Shown: positions 8,316 through 16,836 of the stretch, in pieces
How the letters are laid out: every line of letters starts with the position of its first letter
How positions within the stretch are numbered: position 1 is the first letter of the stretch
Source of the DNA: JAIOPA01 sp046076045
GTDB lineage: Bacteria > Eisenbacteria > RBG-16-71-46
Length of the DNA: 64,000 nt
Direction: 5' to 3'
NCBI GenBank assembly: GCA_046076045.1
Contig: JBJTRI010000119.1
Coordinates: 1 to 64,000, forward strand
Program-made: the position numbers and the translations under genes
The notes under the pieces: model-generated
The model's database searches: none
Told to the model about the DNA's origin: nothing
The model's input: only the letters and a program-made list of their open reading frames with translations

Positions 8316-9475
8316 AGGTGCTGCTCGTCGGCAGCGGTCGCGCCTTCGGCGGGACCGAGCGCGTGCTGTGGGAGCTCGCGACCGGGCTGAGCCCGTCGCG
8401 CTACGAGGTCCGCGTCTGGTTGTCGCCCGCCTCCGGCGTGGACGAACTGGCGCAGGCGCTGGAGGCGAGCGGCATCCCGGTGGACCGGGTCGCCGAGGTG
8501 GACCGGCGCAGCGACCTGCGCGGGATGTGGGACACGTGGTCGCGCCTGCGCGCGCTGCGTCCCGACCTCGTGCATGTGCACCACGTCTGGCCCGCGGCCG
8601 ATCGCTACCTCGCCCTGCTCGCGCGCGCCGCCGGCGTGCCGCACCTGGTCGTGACCGAGCACATCACCGGGAGCTCGCACTCGGCCGGTCAGCGCTGGCT
8701 CAAGCGCGACGAGTTGCGTTCGGCGTCCGCGGTGACCGCGGTGACGGGGGCGATCGTGGACACGCTGGTGCGCGACTACGGCATCGAGCGCTCGCTCGTG
8801 CGCGTGGTGCCGAACGGGGCCGACGTGCCCGACGCCGCGCGCGAGGAACCGCTCGCGCGCCAGTGGCGCGAGCGCTACCTCGCCACCCCGATCAAGCCGT
8901 TGTGGGTGATCGCCGGTCGCATCGAGGAGCAGAAGGGGCACGACGTGCTGTTCCGCGCGCTCGCCCCGATCGTCGCGGCGGGTCTCGACTTCACGCTCGT
9001 GGTCGCGGGCGACGGCTCGCGTCGGCGCTGGCTCGAGCAGCAGGCGATCTCGAACGGCCTCTCGCCGCGCGTGCAGTTCGTGGGGCAGGTGGACGACATC
9101 GGACCGTTGCTCGCCGCCGCCGACACCGTGCTGCTGCCGTCGCGCTGGGAGGGACTGCCGCTCGTGCTGCTCGAGGCCATGGCGCGCGCACGACCCATCG
9201 TGGCGTCCGCGGTCGGTGGCATCACCGACGTGATCGAGGACGGCGTCACCGGGACGCTCGTGCCGCCCGACGACGTCCCCGCGCTGAGCGCCGCGTTGGA
9301 GCTGGCGCACCGCAAGTCCGACCGCGCCATGCGCATCGGGCGCGCCGCCGCGCAGTGCGTGCGCGAGCGCTACACGTGGGGGGCGGTGGTCTCGGAGTTC
9401 GAGGCCGTGTACGACGAGGCCGTCGGCGCAGCGAGCGTGACGCCCGAGCGTCCCCCCGCCGGCGGCGCACGATGA
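8294..9475 (+). CDS. Family 4 glycosyltransferase
   Basis: A 393-residue GT4-type enzyme. VLLVGSGRAFGGTERVLWELA near the N terminus is the acceptor-side glycine loop, IAGRIEEQKGHDVLFRA starts the donor domain, and LPSRWEGLPLVLLEAMA holds the Glu residues that bind the nucleotide sugar. The start at 8294 overlaps the previous gene by 22 nt; a longer in-frame extension upstream has no family similarity. Its stop overlaps the next start as ATGA. It is part of the same translationally coupled glycosyltransferase string. Confidence 0.88.
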   Translation: MRAAARVKVLLVGSGRAFGGTERVLWELATGLSPSRYEVRVWLSPASGVDELAQALEASGIPVDRVAEVDRRSDLRGMWDTWSRLRALRPDLVHVHHVWPAADRYLALLARAAGVPHLVVTEHITGSSHSAGQRWLKRDELRSASAVTAVTGAIVDTLVRDYGIERSLVRVVPNGADVPDAAREEPLARQWRERYLATPIKPLWVIAGRIEEQKGHDVLFRALAPIVAAGLDFTLVVAGDGSRRRWLEQQAISNGLSPRVQFVGQVDDIGPLLAAADTVLLPSRWEGLPLVLLEAMARARPIVASAVGGITDVIEDGVTGTLVPPDDVPALSAALELAHRKSDRAMRIGRAAAQCVRERYTWGAVVSEFEAVYDEAVGAASVTPERPPAGGAR

Positions 9476-10449
9476 GACTGGGCGTGGTGATCCCCTGCCA
9501 CCGGCAGGAGCGCTTCCTGCCGCGCACGCTCGCCGCACTCGAGCACGCGCTCGCCGGTCGCGAGTGGGCGGGCGTGCTGGTGCTCGCCTCGCCGGGGGCC
9601 GACGCCGACCTGCTGCGCGTACCCGCGGGCTGGCGCGTGCTGCGCGCGACCGGGCCCGCCGACGCCGCTCCGCTCACGCCGGGTGCGGCGCGCAACGCCG
9701 GGTTCGCGGCGTGCGGGGGCGACTGGGTGCTGTTCGTGGACGCCGACGTCGAGGTGGAGCGCGCCTGGCTCGAGCGCGCCTGCGACGAGGCGCGACGCGA
9801 CCCCGAGCTCGCGGGTTCGTGGGGGCGCATCGAGGAGTGGTTCGTGGACGGGGCGGGGGAGCGGCCGGGCGTGCGCGACCTGTACCGCGTCGGCGACGCC
9901 GACGCCGAGGCGCGCTACACCGCCACGCTGTCGTTCTACCGCCGCGCCGCGCTCGAGGGCGTGGGCGGCTACGACCCGTCGCTCCACAGCGAGGAGGACT
10001 TCGAGCTCGGCCTCCGCCTGCGGCTCGCCGGGCTCCGCATGCGAACGCTCGCACCGCTCGCGGCGCGCCACTGGAGCGGCCCGCGCCCGAGCTTCGCCGA
10101 GGTCGGGCGGCGCTGGCGCACCGGGCTGTGCCTGGGGTCGGGCGAGGCGTTGCGCGCCTACCTCGGGCGTGCGGGCTTCGGTGAACTCGTCGCGCGCAAC
10201 GCGCACTACGGCGCCATGCTCGTGCTCGCCCTCGCGGCCCCGGTCGCGGTCGGGCTCGCGGGCGCGCGCGGCCTCGCGGGGTGGGCGCTCGCCCCGCTCG
10301 CGCTGCTCGCGCTCATGACCGTGCGCAAGCGCAGCGCCCGTCTCGCGCTGCACTCGATCGTGACGTGGTCGGTGATGGCCGCGGGTCTGGTCGCGGGGTT
10401 CGTGCGCGGCGGGGCGGCGGCACCCGCGCCCGTCGAGGAGGTCGCGTGA
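9472..10449 (+). CDS. Family 2 glycosyltransferase with C-terminal membrane segments
   Basis: A 325-residue enzyme. The N-terminal GT-A domain has VVIPCHRQERFLPRTL, WVLFVDADVEVERAWL (DXD-type metal site), and HSEEDFELGLRLRLAG (the ED base motif of GT2 enzymes). The last 90 residues contain two or three hydrophobic stretches, suggesting membrane attachment. Start and previous stop overlap as ATGA and the next gene begins with GTGA over its own stop, so the three genes are translationally coupled. It probably adds a sugar to the lipid-linked repeat unit. Confidence 0.85.
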   Translation: MRLGVVIPCHRQERFLPRTLAALEHALAGREWAGVLVLASPGADADLLRVPAGWRVLRATGPADAAPLTPGAARNAGFAACGGDWVLFVDADVEVERAWLERACDEARRDPELAGSWGRIEEWFVDGAGERPGVRDLYRVGDADAEARYTATLSFYRRAALEGVGGYDPSLHSEEDFELGLRLRLAGLRMRTLAPLAARHWSGPRPSFAEVGRRWRTGLCLGSGEALRAYLGRAGFGELVARNAHYGAMLVLALAAPVAVGLAGARGLAGWALAPLALLALMTVRKRSARLALHSIVTWSVMAAGLVAGFVRGGAAAPAPVEEVA

Positions 10450-11618
10450 GGGTGCACCTCGCCTGCGACAACGACATCCACCCGCCGATGTTCGGCGCGA
10501 CGCAGCGCCTGTTCGGACTCGCGCGCGGGCTCGCGACGCGGGCCGAGGTGGAGGCGTTGTGCGTCGTGCCCGCCCGCAGCGCTGGCGCGCCCGACGAGCG
10601 TGTGGCCGGGGTCGCGCTGCACCGGCGCAAGGCCCCGCACACGAGCGTGGCGTGGTGGCTGCAGCGCGCCCGCGTCGCGCCGTCGTTCACGAGCGCGTGG
10701 GGGCATCGCGCCAACGCGGCCGCGTACCGGCGCACGCTCGGTGCGCCCGCCGACGTGCTCGTGTGCGACCTCGCGCTCACCGGCCTGTTCGAGGGCGCGC
10801 CCGAGACCGTGCGCGCCTACCACGCGCACAACGTCGAGGCCCGCCTGTGGCCGCAGACCGCGCCGCCGGTGTGGGGGCGCGCGGCCTGGGCGCGGCGACT
10901 CGAGGACCTCGAGCGCCGTGCGGTCGCCAACAGCGACCTGTGCGTGGCGTGCACCGACGAGGACGCCGAGGCCCTGCGCGCGATCCACGGGGCGCGCGAC
11001 GTCGAGGTGGTCCCGAACGGTTACGACGAGACCGCGCTCGCGCCCGCCTCGACCGAGGCCCGCGCGCGCGCCCGCCAGGCGCTCGGCATCGCCCCCGACG
11101 CCTATGTGGCGGCGTTCGTGGGCGGGGACTGGGGCCCCAACCACGATGCCGTGGCGTGGCTCGTGCGCGAGGTGGGGCCGCGGCTGGCCTCCGACGGCGG
11201 CGTGCTGCTCGTGGTCGGCGCGTTCGCGCGCCGGCTCGCGGACCGCCGCGAGCCGTGGCTCGTGACCCGTCCCGAGACGCCCGAGCTCGCCGCCGTGCTC
11301 GCCGCCGCCGACGCCGGGCTGAACCCGGTCGCGAGCGGGGGCGGGAGCAACGTCAAGGTGCCCACCTACCTCGCCTGCGGGCTCGCCGTGGTCTCGACCG
11401 CGTTCGGCGTGCGCGGCTATGCGCCGCTCGCACCCGCGGTCACGGTCGTGCCGCTCGACGGCGTCGCCGACGCGCTGCGCGCGCGTCCGCGCGGTTGGGC
11501 GGCCGCCGGCACCGCAGCGCCGAGCGCGCTCGCGGGCTACGCGTGGGGCGCGCTCGGAGCCGGGCTCGCCGACGCGTTCGCCGCACGCCTCGCCGTGCGC
11601 CGACGGGGGGTGGCGTGA
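10446..11618 (+). CDS. Family 4-like glycosyltransferase
   Basis: A 390-residue GT-B enzyme starting at a GTG that overlaps the upstream stop (GTGA). The N-terminal half has a YHAHNVEARLW element seen in the polysaccharide-cluster GT4/GT1 group. The C-terminal half has FVGGDWGPNHDAVAWLVREVG and GLNPVASGGGSNVKVPTYLA, where a Gly-rich loop replaces the usual EGxxLxxLEA signature; this is typical of the Glyco_trans_1_4 subgroup. The next gene begins at a TGATG overlap. Cytoplasmic, polysaccharide assembly; sugar specificity unknown. Confidence 0.8.
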   Translation: MRVHLACDNDIHPPMFGATQRLFGLARGLATRAEVEALCVVPARSAGAPDERVAGVALHRRKAPHTSVAWWLQRARVAPSFTSAWGHRANAAAYRRTLGAPADVLVCDLALTGLFEGAPETVRAYHAHNVEARLWPQTAPPVWGRAAWARRLEDLERRAVANSDLCVACTDEDAEALRAIHGARDVEVVPNGYDETALAPASTEARARARQALGIAPDAYVAAFVGGDWGPNHDAVAWLVREVGPRLASDGGVLLVVGAFARRLADRREPWLVTRPETPELAAVLAAADAGLNPVASGGGSNVKVPTYLACGLAVVSTAFGVRGYAPLAPAVTVVPLDGVADALRARPRGWAAAGTAAPSALAGYAWGALGAGLADAFAARLAVRRRGVA

Positions 11619-12724
11619 TGCGCGTCGCGATGATCGGGCAGAAGGGCATCCCCGCGACCTACGGGGGCATCGAGCGGCACGTCGACGAGATCGCACGCCG
11701 GCTCGTGGACCTGGGCATCGACGTGGACGTGTTCTGCCGCCTCTACTACACGCCGCCCGGTACCGAGTACCACAACATCGGTCTGCTCCGTCGGCCGAGC
11801 ATCCACACCAAGCACCTCGACACCGTGACGCACGTGGCGTGGGCGACCGCCGAGGCCATGCTCAAGCGCTACGACGTCGTGCACTTCCACGCCCTCGGGC
11901 CCGCGCTGTTCTCGGGGCTGCCGCGGCTCACGGGGTCGCGCAGCGTGGTGACCGTGCACGGGCTCGACTGGCAGCGCGAGAAGTGGGGGCGGTTCGCGTC
12001 GTGGGCGCTGCGGCGCTGCGAGGGTCCGGCCGCGCACTTCCCCGACCGCACGATCGTGGTGAGCAAGACGCTGCGCGAGCACTTCAAGCACGAGCACGGC
12101 GTGGACACCGAGTACATCCCGAACGGTACGCACCTGCCGCAGCCGCGCGCCCCGCGCAAGCTGGCCTCGCTCGGACTCGAGCCCGGCAAGTACGTGCTGT
12201 TCGTGGGCCGACTCGTGCCCGAGAAGGGCGTGCACTTCCTGTGCGAGGCGTTCAGCCGCATCGACACCGACCTCAAGCTGGCGCTCGTGGGTGGGCTGTC
12301 GTTCTCGCAGGACTACGTGAACCTGCTGCGGCGCTACGAGAGCGATCGCATCCGTCTGCTCGACTACGTGTTCGGGGAGTCGCTCGAGGAGCTGTGGAGC
12401 AACGCCTACTGCGTCGTGCAGCCCTCGACCATGGAGGGGCTCTCGATCGCGCTGCTCGAGGCGTTGTCGTACGGCCGCTGCGTGCTCGTCTCGGACATCC
12501 CCGAGAACATGGAGGTGGCCGAGGAGTGCGCGCTGCCGTTCCGCAGCAAGGACGTGGACGACCTGCAGGCGAAGCTCGAGCACCTCATCCGTCATCCCGA
12601 CGAGGTCGCGGCCTACGGCGCGCGCGCCCGGGCCCACATCCAGCAGCATTACTCGTGGGACAACGTCGCGGAGTCCACCGCGCTCCTCTACGAGCGCCTG
12701 ACCGGGAAGTCGCGACGCGGATGA
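11618..12724 (+). CDS. Family 4 glycosyltransferase
   Basis: A 368-residue GT4 enzyme. MRVAMIGQKGIPATYGGIER is the N-terminal glycine loop typical of rhamnosyl- and mannosyltransferases of exopolysaccharide loci (DUF1972-like), FVGRLVPEKGVHFLCEA begins the donor domain, and QPSTMEGLSIALLEALSYG is the EX7E element. The start shares a base with the upstream stop (TGATG). It is the last glycosyltransferase in the string; a 49-bp gap follows before the guanylyltransferase gene. Confidence 0.88.
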   Translation: MRVAMIGQKGIPATYGGIERHVDEIARRLVDLGIDVDVFCRLYYTPPGTEYHNIGLLRRPSIHTKHLDTVTHVAWATAEAMLKRYDVVHFHALGPALFSGLPRLTGSRSVVTVHGLDWQREKWGRFASWALRRCEGPAAHFPDRTIVVSKTLREHFKHEHGVDTEYIPNGTHLPQPRAPRKLASLGLEPGKYVLFVGRLVPEKGVHFLCEAFSRIDTDLKLALVGGLSFSQDYVNLLRRYESDRIRLLDYVFGESLEELWSNAYCVVQPSTMEGLSIALLEALSYGRCVLVSDIPENMEVAEECALPFRSKDVDDLQAKLEHLIRHPDEVAAYGARARAHIQQHYSWDNVAESTALLYERLTGKSRRG

Positions 12725-12754
12725 CGCCCCGCCGTGGCGCCCCGCGAGGCGCTG

Positions 12755-12763
12755 TGCTAACCC
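12755..12763 (+). promoter_or_regulatory. Extended -10-like box before the guanylyltransferase gene
   Basis: TGCTAACCC lies 10 nt before the ATG at 12774. It shares the CTGTGCTA core with the box at 839-847. No -35 is evident. It may give a separate, nearly leaderless transcript for the guanylyltransferase. Confidence 0.3.
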
Positions 12764-12773
12764 TTGAGGTCGC

Positions 12774-13835
12774 ATGACGACCCCGACCCGATCGCGTGGT
12801 GCGCTCATCCTGGCCGGTGGCCGGGGCGAGCGATTCTGGCCCTGGAGCACGCCGGAGCGGCCCAAGCAGTTGCTGCCGCTCGCCTCGGGCGGGCGCACGC
12901 TGCTCGCGGCCACGTTCGCGCGCGCGACCCGGCTGGTGCCCGCCGAGTGCGTGGTCGTCATGACCGCGGCCCCGCTCGTCGAGGCCTGTCGGCGCGAGTG
13001 CCCGGGCGCGATCGTGGTGGGTGAGCCGGTGGGTCGCAACACCGCACCCGCGATCGCCGCGGCCGCCGCGTTCTTCGCCCCCGACACCGCGTTCGCGGTC
13101 CTGCCGTCGGACCACGCCATCGACGACGAGGCGGCGTTCACCGCCGACCTCGACCGCGCCTTCGAGGTCGCCTCGCGCGACCCGCTGCTCGTGACCTTCG
13201 GCATCCGGCCCGCGACGCCCGACACCGGGTTCGGGTACGTCGAGCGCGGGGCGCCGCTCGCGCCGCGCCTGCACCGCGTCGCGCGCTTCACCGAGAAGCC
13301 CGACCTCGAGCGCGCACAGGCCTACCTCGCCGGCGGCCGACACATGTGGAACAGCGGCATGTTCGTGTGGAAGCGCCGCACCTTCATGAACGCGCTCGCG
13401 CAGGGTCGGCCGGCGATCGCCGACGCGTTCGAGGACTGGGCGTACGGTCCCGGCGACGAGCATGCGTTCGAGGCCGCGCTGGCTGCGCGGTTCGTCGACA
13501 TGGAGTCGGTGTCGGTGGACTACGCGGTGCTCGAGGTGGCGTCCAACGTGGTCGTGCTCGAGGCCGCGTTCGACTGGGACGACCTCGGGGGGTGGAACGC
13601 CTGGGCGCGCCGCCAACCGGTGGACGCGCGCGGCAACGTGGCGTGGGGGCAGGCCGTGCCGGTGGACTGCGACCGCTGCGTGATCGTGGGCGACGGGGTG
13701 CCGGTGGCCCCCATGGGGTTGTCGGACATGGTGGTGGTGACCACGCCCAACGGCACGCTCGTGTGTCGTCGCGAGGACACCGAACGCGTGCGCCGCGTCA
13801 CCGAGGCGGTGCGCGCGCGACAGGGGGGAGCATGA
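12774..13835 (+). CDS. manC: Mannose-1-phosphate guanylyltransferase
   Basis: A 353-residue nucleotidyltransferase. LAGGRGERFWPWS at residues 13-25 is the GXGXR nucleotide loop, PKQLL near 30 is the conserved Lys, GEPVGRNTAPAI and VLPSDHAI are signatures of mannose-1-phosphate guanylyltransferases, and FTEKP binds the sugar. It lacks the cupin phosphomannose isomerase domain of long ManC/AlgA proteins, so mannose-1-phosphate must come from another locus. It makes GDP-mannose, the substrate of the dehydrogenase at 5810. Its stop overlaps the next start (ATGA). Confidence 0.88.
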   Translation: MTTPTRSRGALILAGGRGERFWPWSTPERPKQLLPLASGGRTLLAATFARATRLVPAECVVVMTAAPLVEACRRECPGAIVVGEPVGRNTAPAIAAAAAFFAPDTAFAVLPSDHAIDDEAAFTADLDRAFEVASRDPLLVTFGIRPATPDTGFGYVERGAPLAPRLHRVARFTEKPDLERAQAYLAGGRHMWNSGMFVWKRRTFMNALAQGRPAIADAFEDWAYGPGDEHAFEAALAARFVDMESVSVDYAVLEVASNVVVLEAAFDWDDLGGWNAWARRQPVDARGNVAWGQAVPVDCDRCVIVGDGVPVAPMGLSDMVVVTTPNGTLVCRREDTERVRRVTEAVRARQGGA

Positions 13836-14485
13836 GGTCGAACACCGTCCTCGCCGCAGTCGTGCTGGGGTCGTGGCTCGTCGCGTGGCCCGCGGGGGCC
13901 GCACCGTCGTCGCCGGTGGCGGACTCGCTGCCGTCGCCGACCGCGCTGCGCGTGCTCGCGCGCATCCCCGAGCCCGTGCCCGCCGACCGCGTGGTCGCGC
14001 CTGCGCCTACGCCCGCGCGCCGCGCGGCCGCACCCGAGGCCGCCTACGACACGCTGCGCACGGGCGACGTGCCGGTGCCGTCCCCGACGACGCCGTTCAC
14101 CCCGCCGCCGCCGCCCGTCGTGCTGCCGCCCGAGCCCGCCGCGCCCGTGGCCCCGACCGCACCCGCCGCGCCGGCCGCACCCGCCGACGGTTCGTGCTGG
14201 CGCGTGCAGTTCGCCGCGCCCGCCGACTCGACGCTGGCCGCGTCGCGTCGCGAGGCCGCGCAGTCGTTGCTGCTCGTGGCGGCGTCGGTGGAGTTCGAGC
14301 GCGGGCTGTACAAGGTGCGCTCGCGCGACTGCATGACGCGCGAGGCCGCCGACGCGGTCAAGCGCCGTGCGACCGAGTCCGGCTTCGAGGGCGTGTTCCT
14401 GCTCGACGCCTCGGTCCGTGCGAGCGAGCCCCCGGCGACGAAGCCCGCGCCCAAGCGCAAGACGCGGCGCGGCACGAGCCGATGA
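13832..14485 (+). CDS. Secreted Pro/Ala-rich protein with SPOR-like C-terminal domain
   Basis: A 217-residue protein. Residues 1-24 form a signal peptide ending in PAGAA. Residues 30-125 are Pro/Ala-rich and probably disordered. The last 80 residues begin CWRVQFAAPADSTLAASR and end in a GFEGVFLLD strand, a pattern like SPOR peptidoglycan-binding repeats, with a Cys at each side of the domain. It would sit in the periplasm and bind cell wall glycan. It is coupled by ATGA overlaps to genes on both sides, so it belongs to the envelope polysaccharide operon. The SPOR call rests on pattern, not on an alignment. Confidence 0.55.
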   Translation: MRSNTVLAAVVLGSWLVAWPAGAAPSSPVADSLPSPTALRVLARIPEPVPADRVVAPAPTPARRAAAPEAAYDTLRTGDVPVPSPTTPFTPPPPPVVLPPEPAAPVAPTAPAAPAAPADGSCWRVQFAAPADSTLAASRREAAQSLLLVAASVEFERGLYKVRSRDCMTREAADAVKRRATESGFEGVFLLDASVRASEPPATKPAPKRKTRRGTSR

Positions 14486-15726
14486 GCACGCGCCGTCTCA
14501 TCCTGCACGAGGACCGCTTCTGGCGGTCGTTGCGCCCGCTCACCGACCTGCTGCCCGTGCCCGCGCTCGCGTTCGGCGCCTCGGACCTGGCGCGTCGCTG
14601 GATCGCGTACGCGGGCCTGCCGTTGTTCGCGATCGAGGCGCGCGCCGCCGCCATGGCCGGCTGGGCCGCGGCCCCGGTGCCCGACACCGCGGCCATCGCG
14701 GCCGACGACGAGGCGCTGGTGGTGAACGCCGCCGCACTCCCGGGACCGTGGTTCGATGCCGTGCGCGCCGGGCGCGCGCCGGGCCTGTTCCTCGCGGGCG
14801 GGCGCGTCGCCGCCGCTCGCCTGCCGCTCGCGCTGTTGCGCGGCGGGATCGGACGCGGCGAGGACTTCGAGACCGTGCTGCTCGGGCTCGCGCTGCCCAC
14901 CGCCCCGGTGGACGCCGCGTTCCTCGACTGGCCGTGGGACCTCATGGCGCGCAACCCCGACGCGATCGCCGCCGACCTCGCGGGCTGCGCGCCGCGGCGT
15001 GACGGCCGCGTGCACGCGAGCGCGGTGCTCGAGTCCCCGGAGCGCATCGCGATCGAGGACGGTGCGGTCGTGGGCCCGTTCGTGGTGCTCGACGCCAGCG
15101 ACGGCCCCATCCGCATCGCGCGTGGCGCGCGCGTCGAGGCGCACTCGGTGGTGCGCGGGCCGTGCGTCGTCGGCCCCGGCACGCAGTTGCTCGGCGGCTC
15201 GTTCACCGCGTGCACGTTCGGGCCCGAGTGCCGCGTCGCGGGCGAGGTCGAGTGGACCGTGTGGCAGGGATACGCCAACAAGCGCCACCACGGGTTCGTG
15301 GGGCACAGCGTGATCGGGGAGTGGGTGAACCTCGGTGCGCTCACCACCACGAGCGACCTCAAGAACAACTACGGGCGCGTGCGGGTGTGGGTGGACGGCC
15401 ACGAGACCGACACCGGCAGCCCGAAGGTGGGTGCGTTCCTCGGGGCGCACGTCAAGACCGGCATCGGCACGCTGCTGCCCACCGGGGCCGCGGTCGGCAG
15501 TGCCGCCAACCTGTTCGGCGGGGGGCGCTTCGTGCCCAAGCGCGTCGCCCCGTTCGCGTGGTGGGACGGTGAGCGCTGGGCCGAGCACGACCTCGAACGC
15601 ATGCTCGCGACCGCGCGTCTCGTCGCCTCGCGCCGCGGGCGCACGCTCACGCCGGCGGCCGAGGACGCGATCCGCGCGCTCCATTCGGCAACCGCCGCCG
15701 AGCGCGCCACGGTCACGGGCGCTTGA
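14482..15726 (+). CDS. Putative sugar nucleotidyltransferase with left-handed beta-helix
   Basis: A 414-residue protein. LILHEDRFWRSLRPLTDLLPV at the N terminus matches the NTP_transf_4 type of GlmU-related proteins found in the FCB group; RGGIGRGEDFETV follows in the same domain. Residues 180-330 form hexapeptide-type repeats (HASAVLESPERIAIEDGAVVGPF, then VEAHSVVRGPCVVGPGTQLLGGS), a left-handed beta-helix. GALTTTSDLKNNYG resembles the acetyltransferase region of GlmU. It probably makes or acetylates a nucleotide sugar, but the glycine loop of the nucleotidyl domain is not canonical. Coupled by ATGA to the SPOR-like gene. Confidence 0.65.
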   Translation: MSTRRLILHEDRFWRSLRPLTDLLPVPALAFGASDLARRWIAYAGLPLFAIEARAAAMAGWAAAPVPDTAAIAADDEALVVNAAALPGPWFDAVRAGRAPGLFLAGGRVAAARLPLALLRGGIGRGEDFETVLLGLALPTAPVDAAFLDWPWDLMARNPDAIAADLAGCAPRRDGRVHASAVLESPERIAIEDGAVVGPFVVLDASDGPIRIARGARVEAHSVVRGPCVVGPGTQLLGGSFTACTFGPECRVAGEVEWTVWQGYANKRHHGFVGHSVIGEWVNLGALTTTSDLKNNYGRVRVWVDGHETDTGSPKVGAFLGAHVKTGIGTLLPTGAAVGSAANLFGGGRFVPKRVAPFAWWDGERWAEHDLERMLATARLVASRRGRTLTPAAEDAIRALHSATAAERATVTGA

Positions 15727-15752
15727 CCCTGCTCGCGCCCCGTTCCTAGACT
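15723..15752 (+). promoter_or_regulatory. Promoter of galT
   Basis: TTGACC at 15723-15728, an 18-bp spacer, and TAGACT at 15747-15752. The -35 overlaps the stop codon of the upstream gene. The leader to the ATG at 15804 would be about 45 nt and contains the RBS-like GAGGACCCG. Confidence 0.55.
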
Positions 15753-15803
15753 CGCGCGGTTCGCACCCGTGGGTGCGGACCTCCATCCCTTCCCGAGGAC
15801 CCG

Positions 15804-16817
15804 ATGCCCGAACTGCGCAAGGACCCCGTCGTTGGCCGCTGGGTGATCATCTCCACCGAGCGCAGCCGCCGCCCCGGACACTTCACGCCCGAGACCGGTA
15901 CGGACGCCCACGCGTTCTCCCCGTTCGCCGAGGGGCGCGAGGACATGACCCCGCCCGAGGTGTGGTCCGACCGGCCGGCCGGCAAGCCCGCGAACTCGCC
16001 GGGTTGGACGGTGCGCGTGGTCCCCAACAAGTTCCCGGCGCTCGAGATCGAGGGCTCGCTCGACCGGCGCGGCGAGGGCCTGTACGACAGGATGAACGGC
16101 GTCGGCGCGCACGAGGTCGTGATCGAGACGCCCGACCCCGGCGTGCAGTTCGCCGACCTGCCCGTGGAGCCCATGCAGCAGGTGCTCATCGCGTGGCGCG
16201 AGCGCATGCGCGACCTGCGCAAGGACCCGCGGTTGCGCTACGTGCTCGTGTTCAAGAACCACGGCGCGGGCGCCGGGGCGACGCTCGAGCACTCGCACAG
16301 CCAGATCATCGCCACGCCCATCATCCCGCGCATGGTGCAGGAGGAGCTCGACGGCGCGCGCCGCTACTTCGAGCTCAAGGAGCGTCCGGTGTTCTCGGAC
16401 ATCATCGACCAGGAGACCGGCGAGGCGCAGGGCAAGCGCGTGATCTCGCGCACCGGTCGGTTCATCGCGCTCGCACCGTTCGCGCCGCGGTTCCCGTTCG
16501 AGACCTGGGTGATGCCGCTCGCGCACCGGCCGTCGTACCACATGATCGACGACGACGGGGAGCTGCTCGAGCTCGCCGGCCTGCTCAAGGACACGCTCGC
16601 GCGCCTCAACGCCGCGCTCGACTCGCCGCCCTACAACCTCGTGCTGCACACCGCGCCGCTGGCCGACCCGGACCATCCGCACTACCACTGGCACATCGAG
16701 ATCATGCCCAAGCTCACGCGGGTCGCCGGGTTCGAGATCGGATCGGGTTTCTACATCAACCCGACGCCGCCCGAGGACGCGGCCCGCTACCTGCGCGACG
16801 TCGTCGTCGGCGCCTGA
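15804..16817 (+). CDS. galT: Galactose-1-phosphate uridylyltransferase
   Basis: A 337-residue HIT-superfamily enzyme. It interconverts UDP-glucose plus galactose-1-phosphate with glucose-1-phosphate plus UDP-galactose through a uridylyl-histidine intermediate (Leloir pathway). The active site reads HSHSQ at residues 163-167, where His165 corresponds to the E. coli nucleophile His166 in HPHGQ; here the second and fourth positions are both Ser. A second histidine cluster, HYHWHIEIMP, lies near the C terminus. The N-terminal LRKDPVVGRWVIIS is typical of the family. Own promoter upstream; glycogen synthase follows 19 nt later, which ties galactose and glycogen metabolism together. Confidence 0.92.
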   Translation: MPELRKDPVVGRWVIISTERSRRPGHFTPETGTDAHAFSPFAEGREDMTPPEVWSDRPAGKPANSPGWTVRVVPNKFPALEIEGSLDRRGEGLYDRMNGVGAHEVVIETPDPGVQFADLPVEPMQQVLIAWRERMRDLRKDPRLRYVLVFKNHGAGAGATLEHSHSQIIATPIIPRMVQEELDGARRYFELKERPVFSDIIDQETGEAQGKRVISRTGRFIALAPFAPRFPFETWVMPLAHRPSYHMIDDDGELLELAGLLKDTLARLNAALDSPPYNLVLHTAPLADPDHPHYHWHIEIMPKLTRVAGFEIGSGFYINPTPPEDAARYLRDVVVGA

Positions 16818-16836
16818 GCGGAGTCCCGACCCGGTC

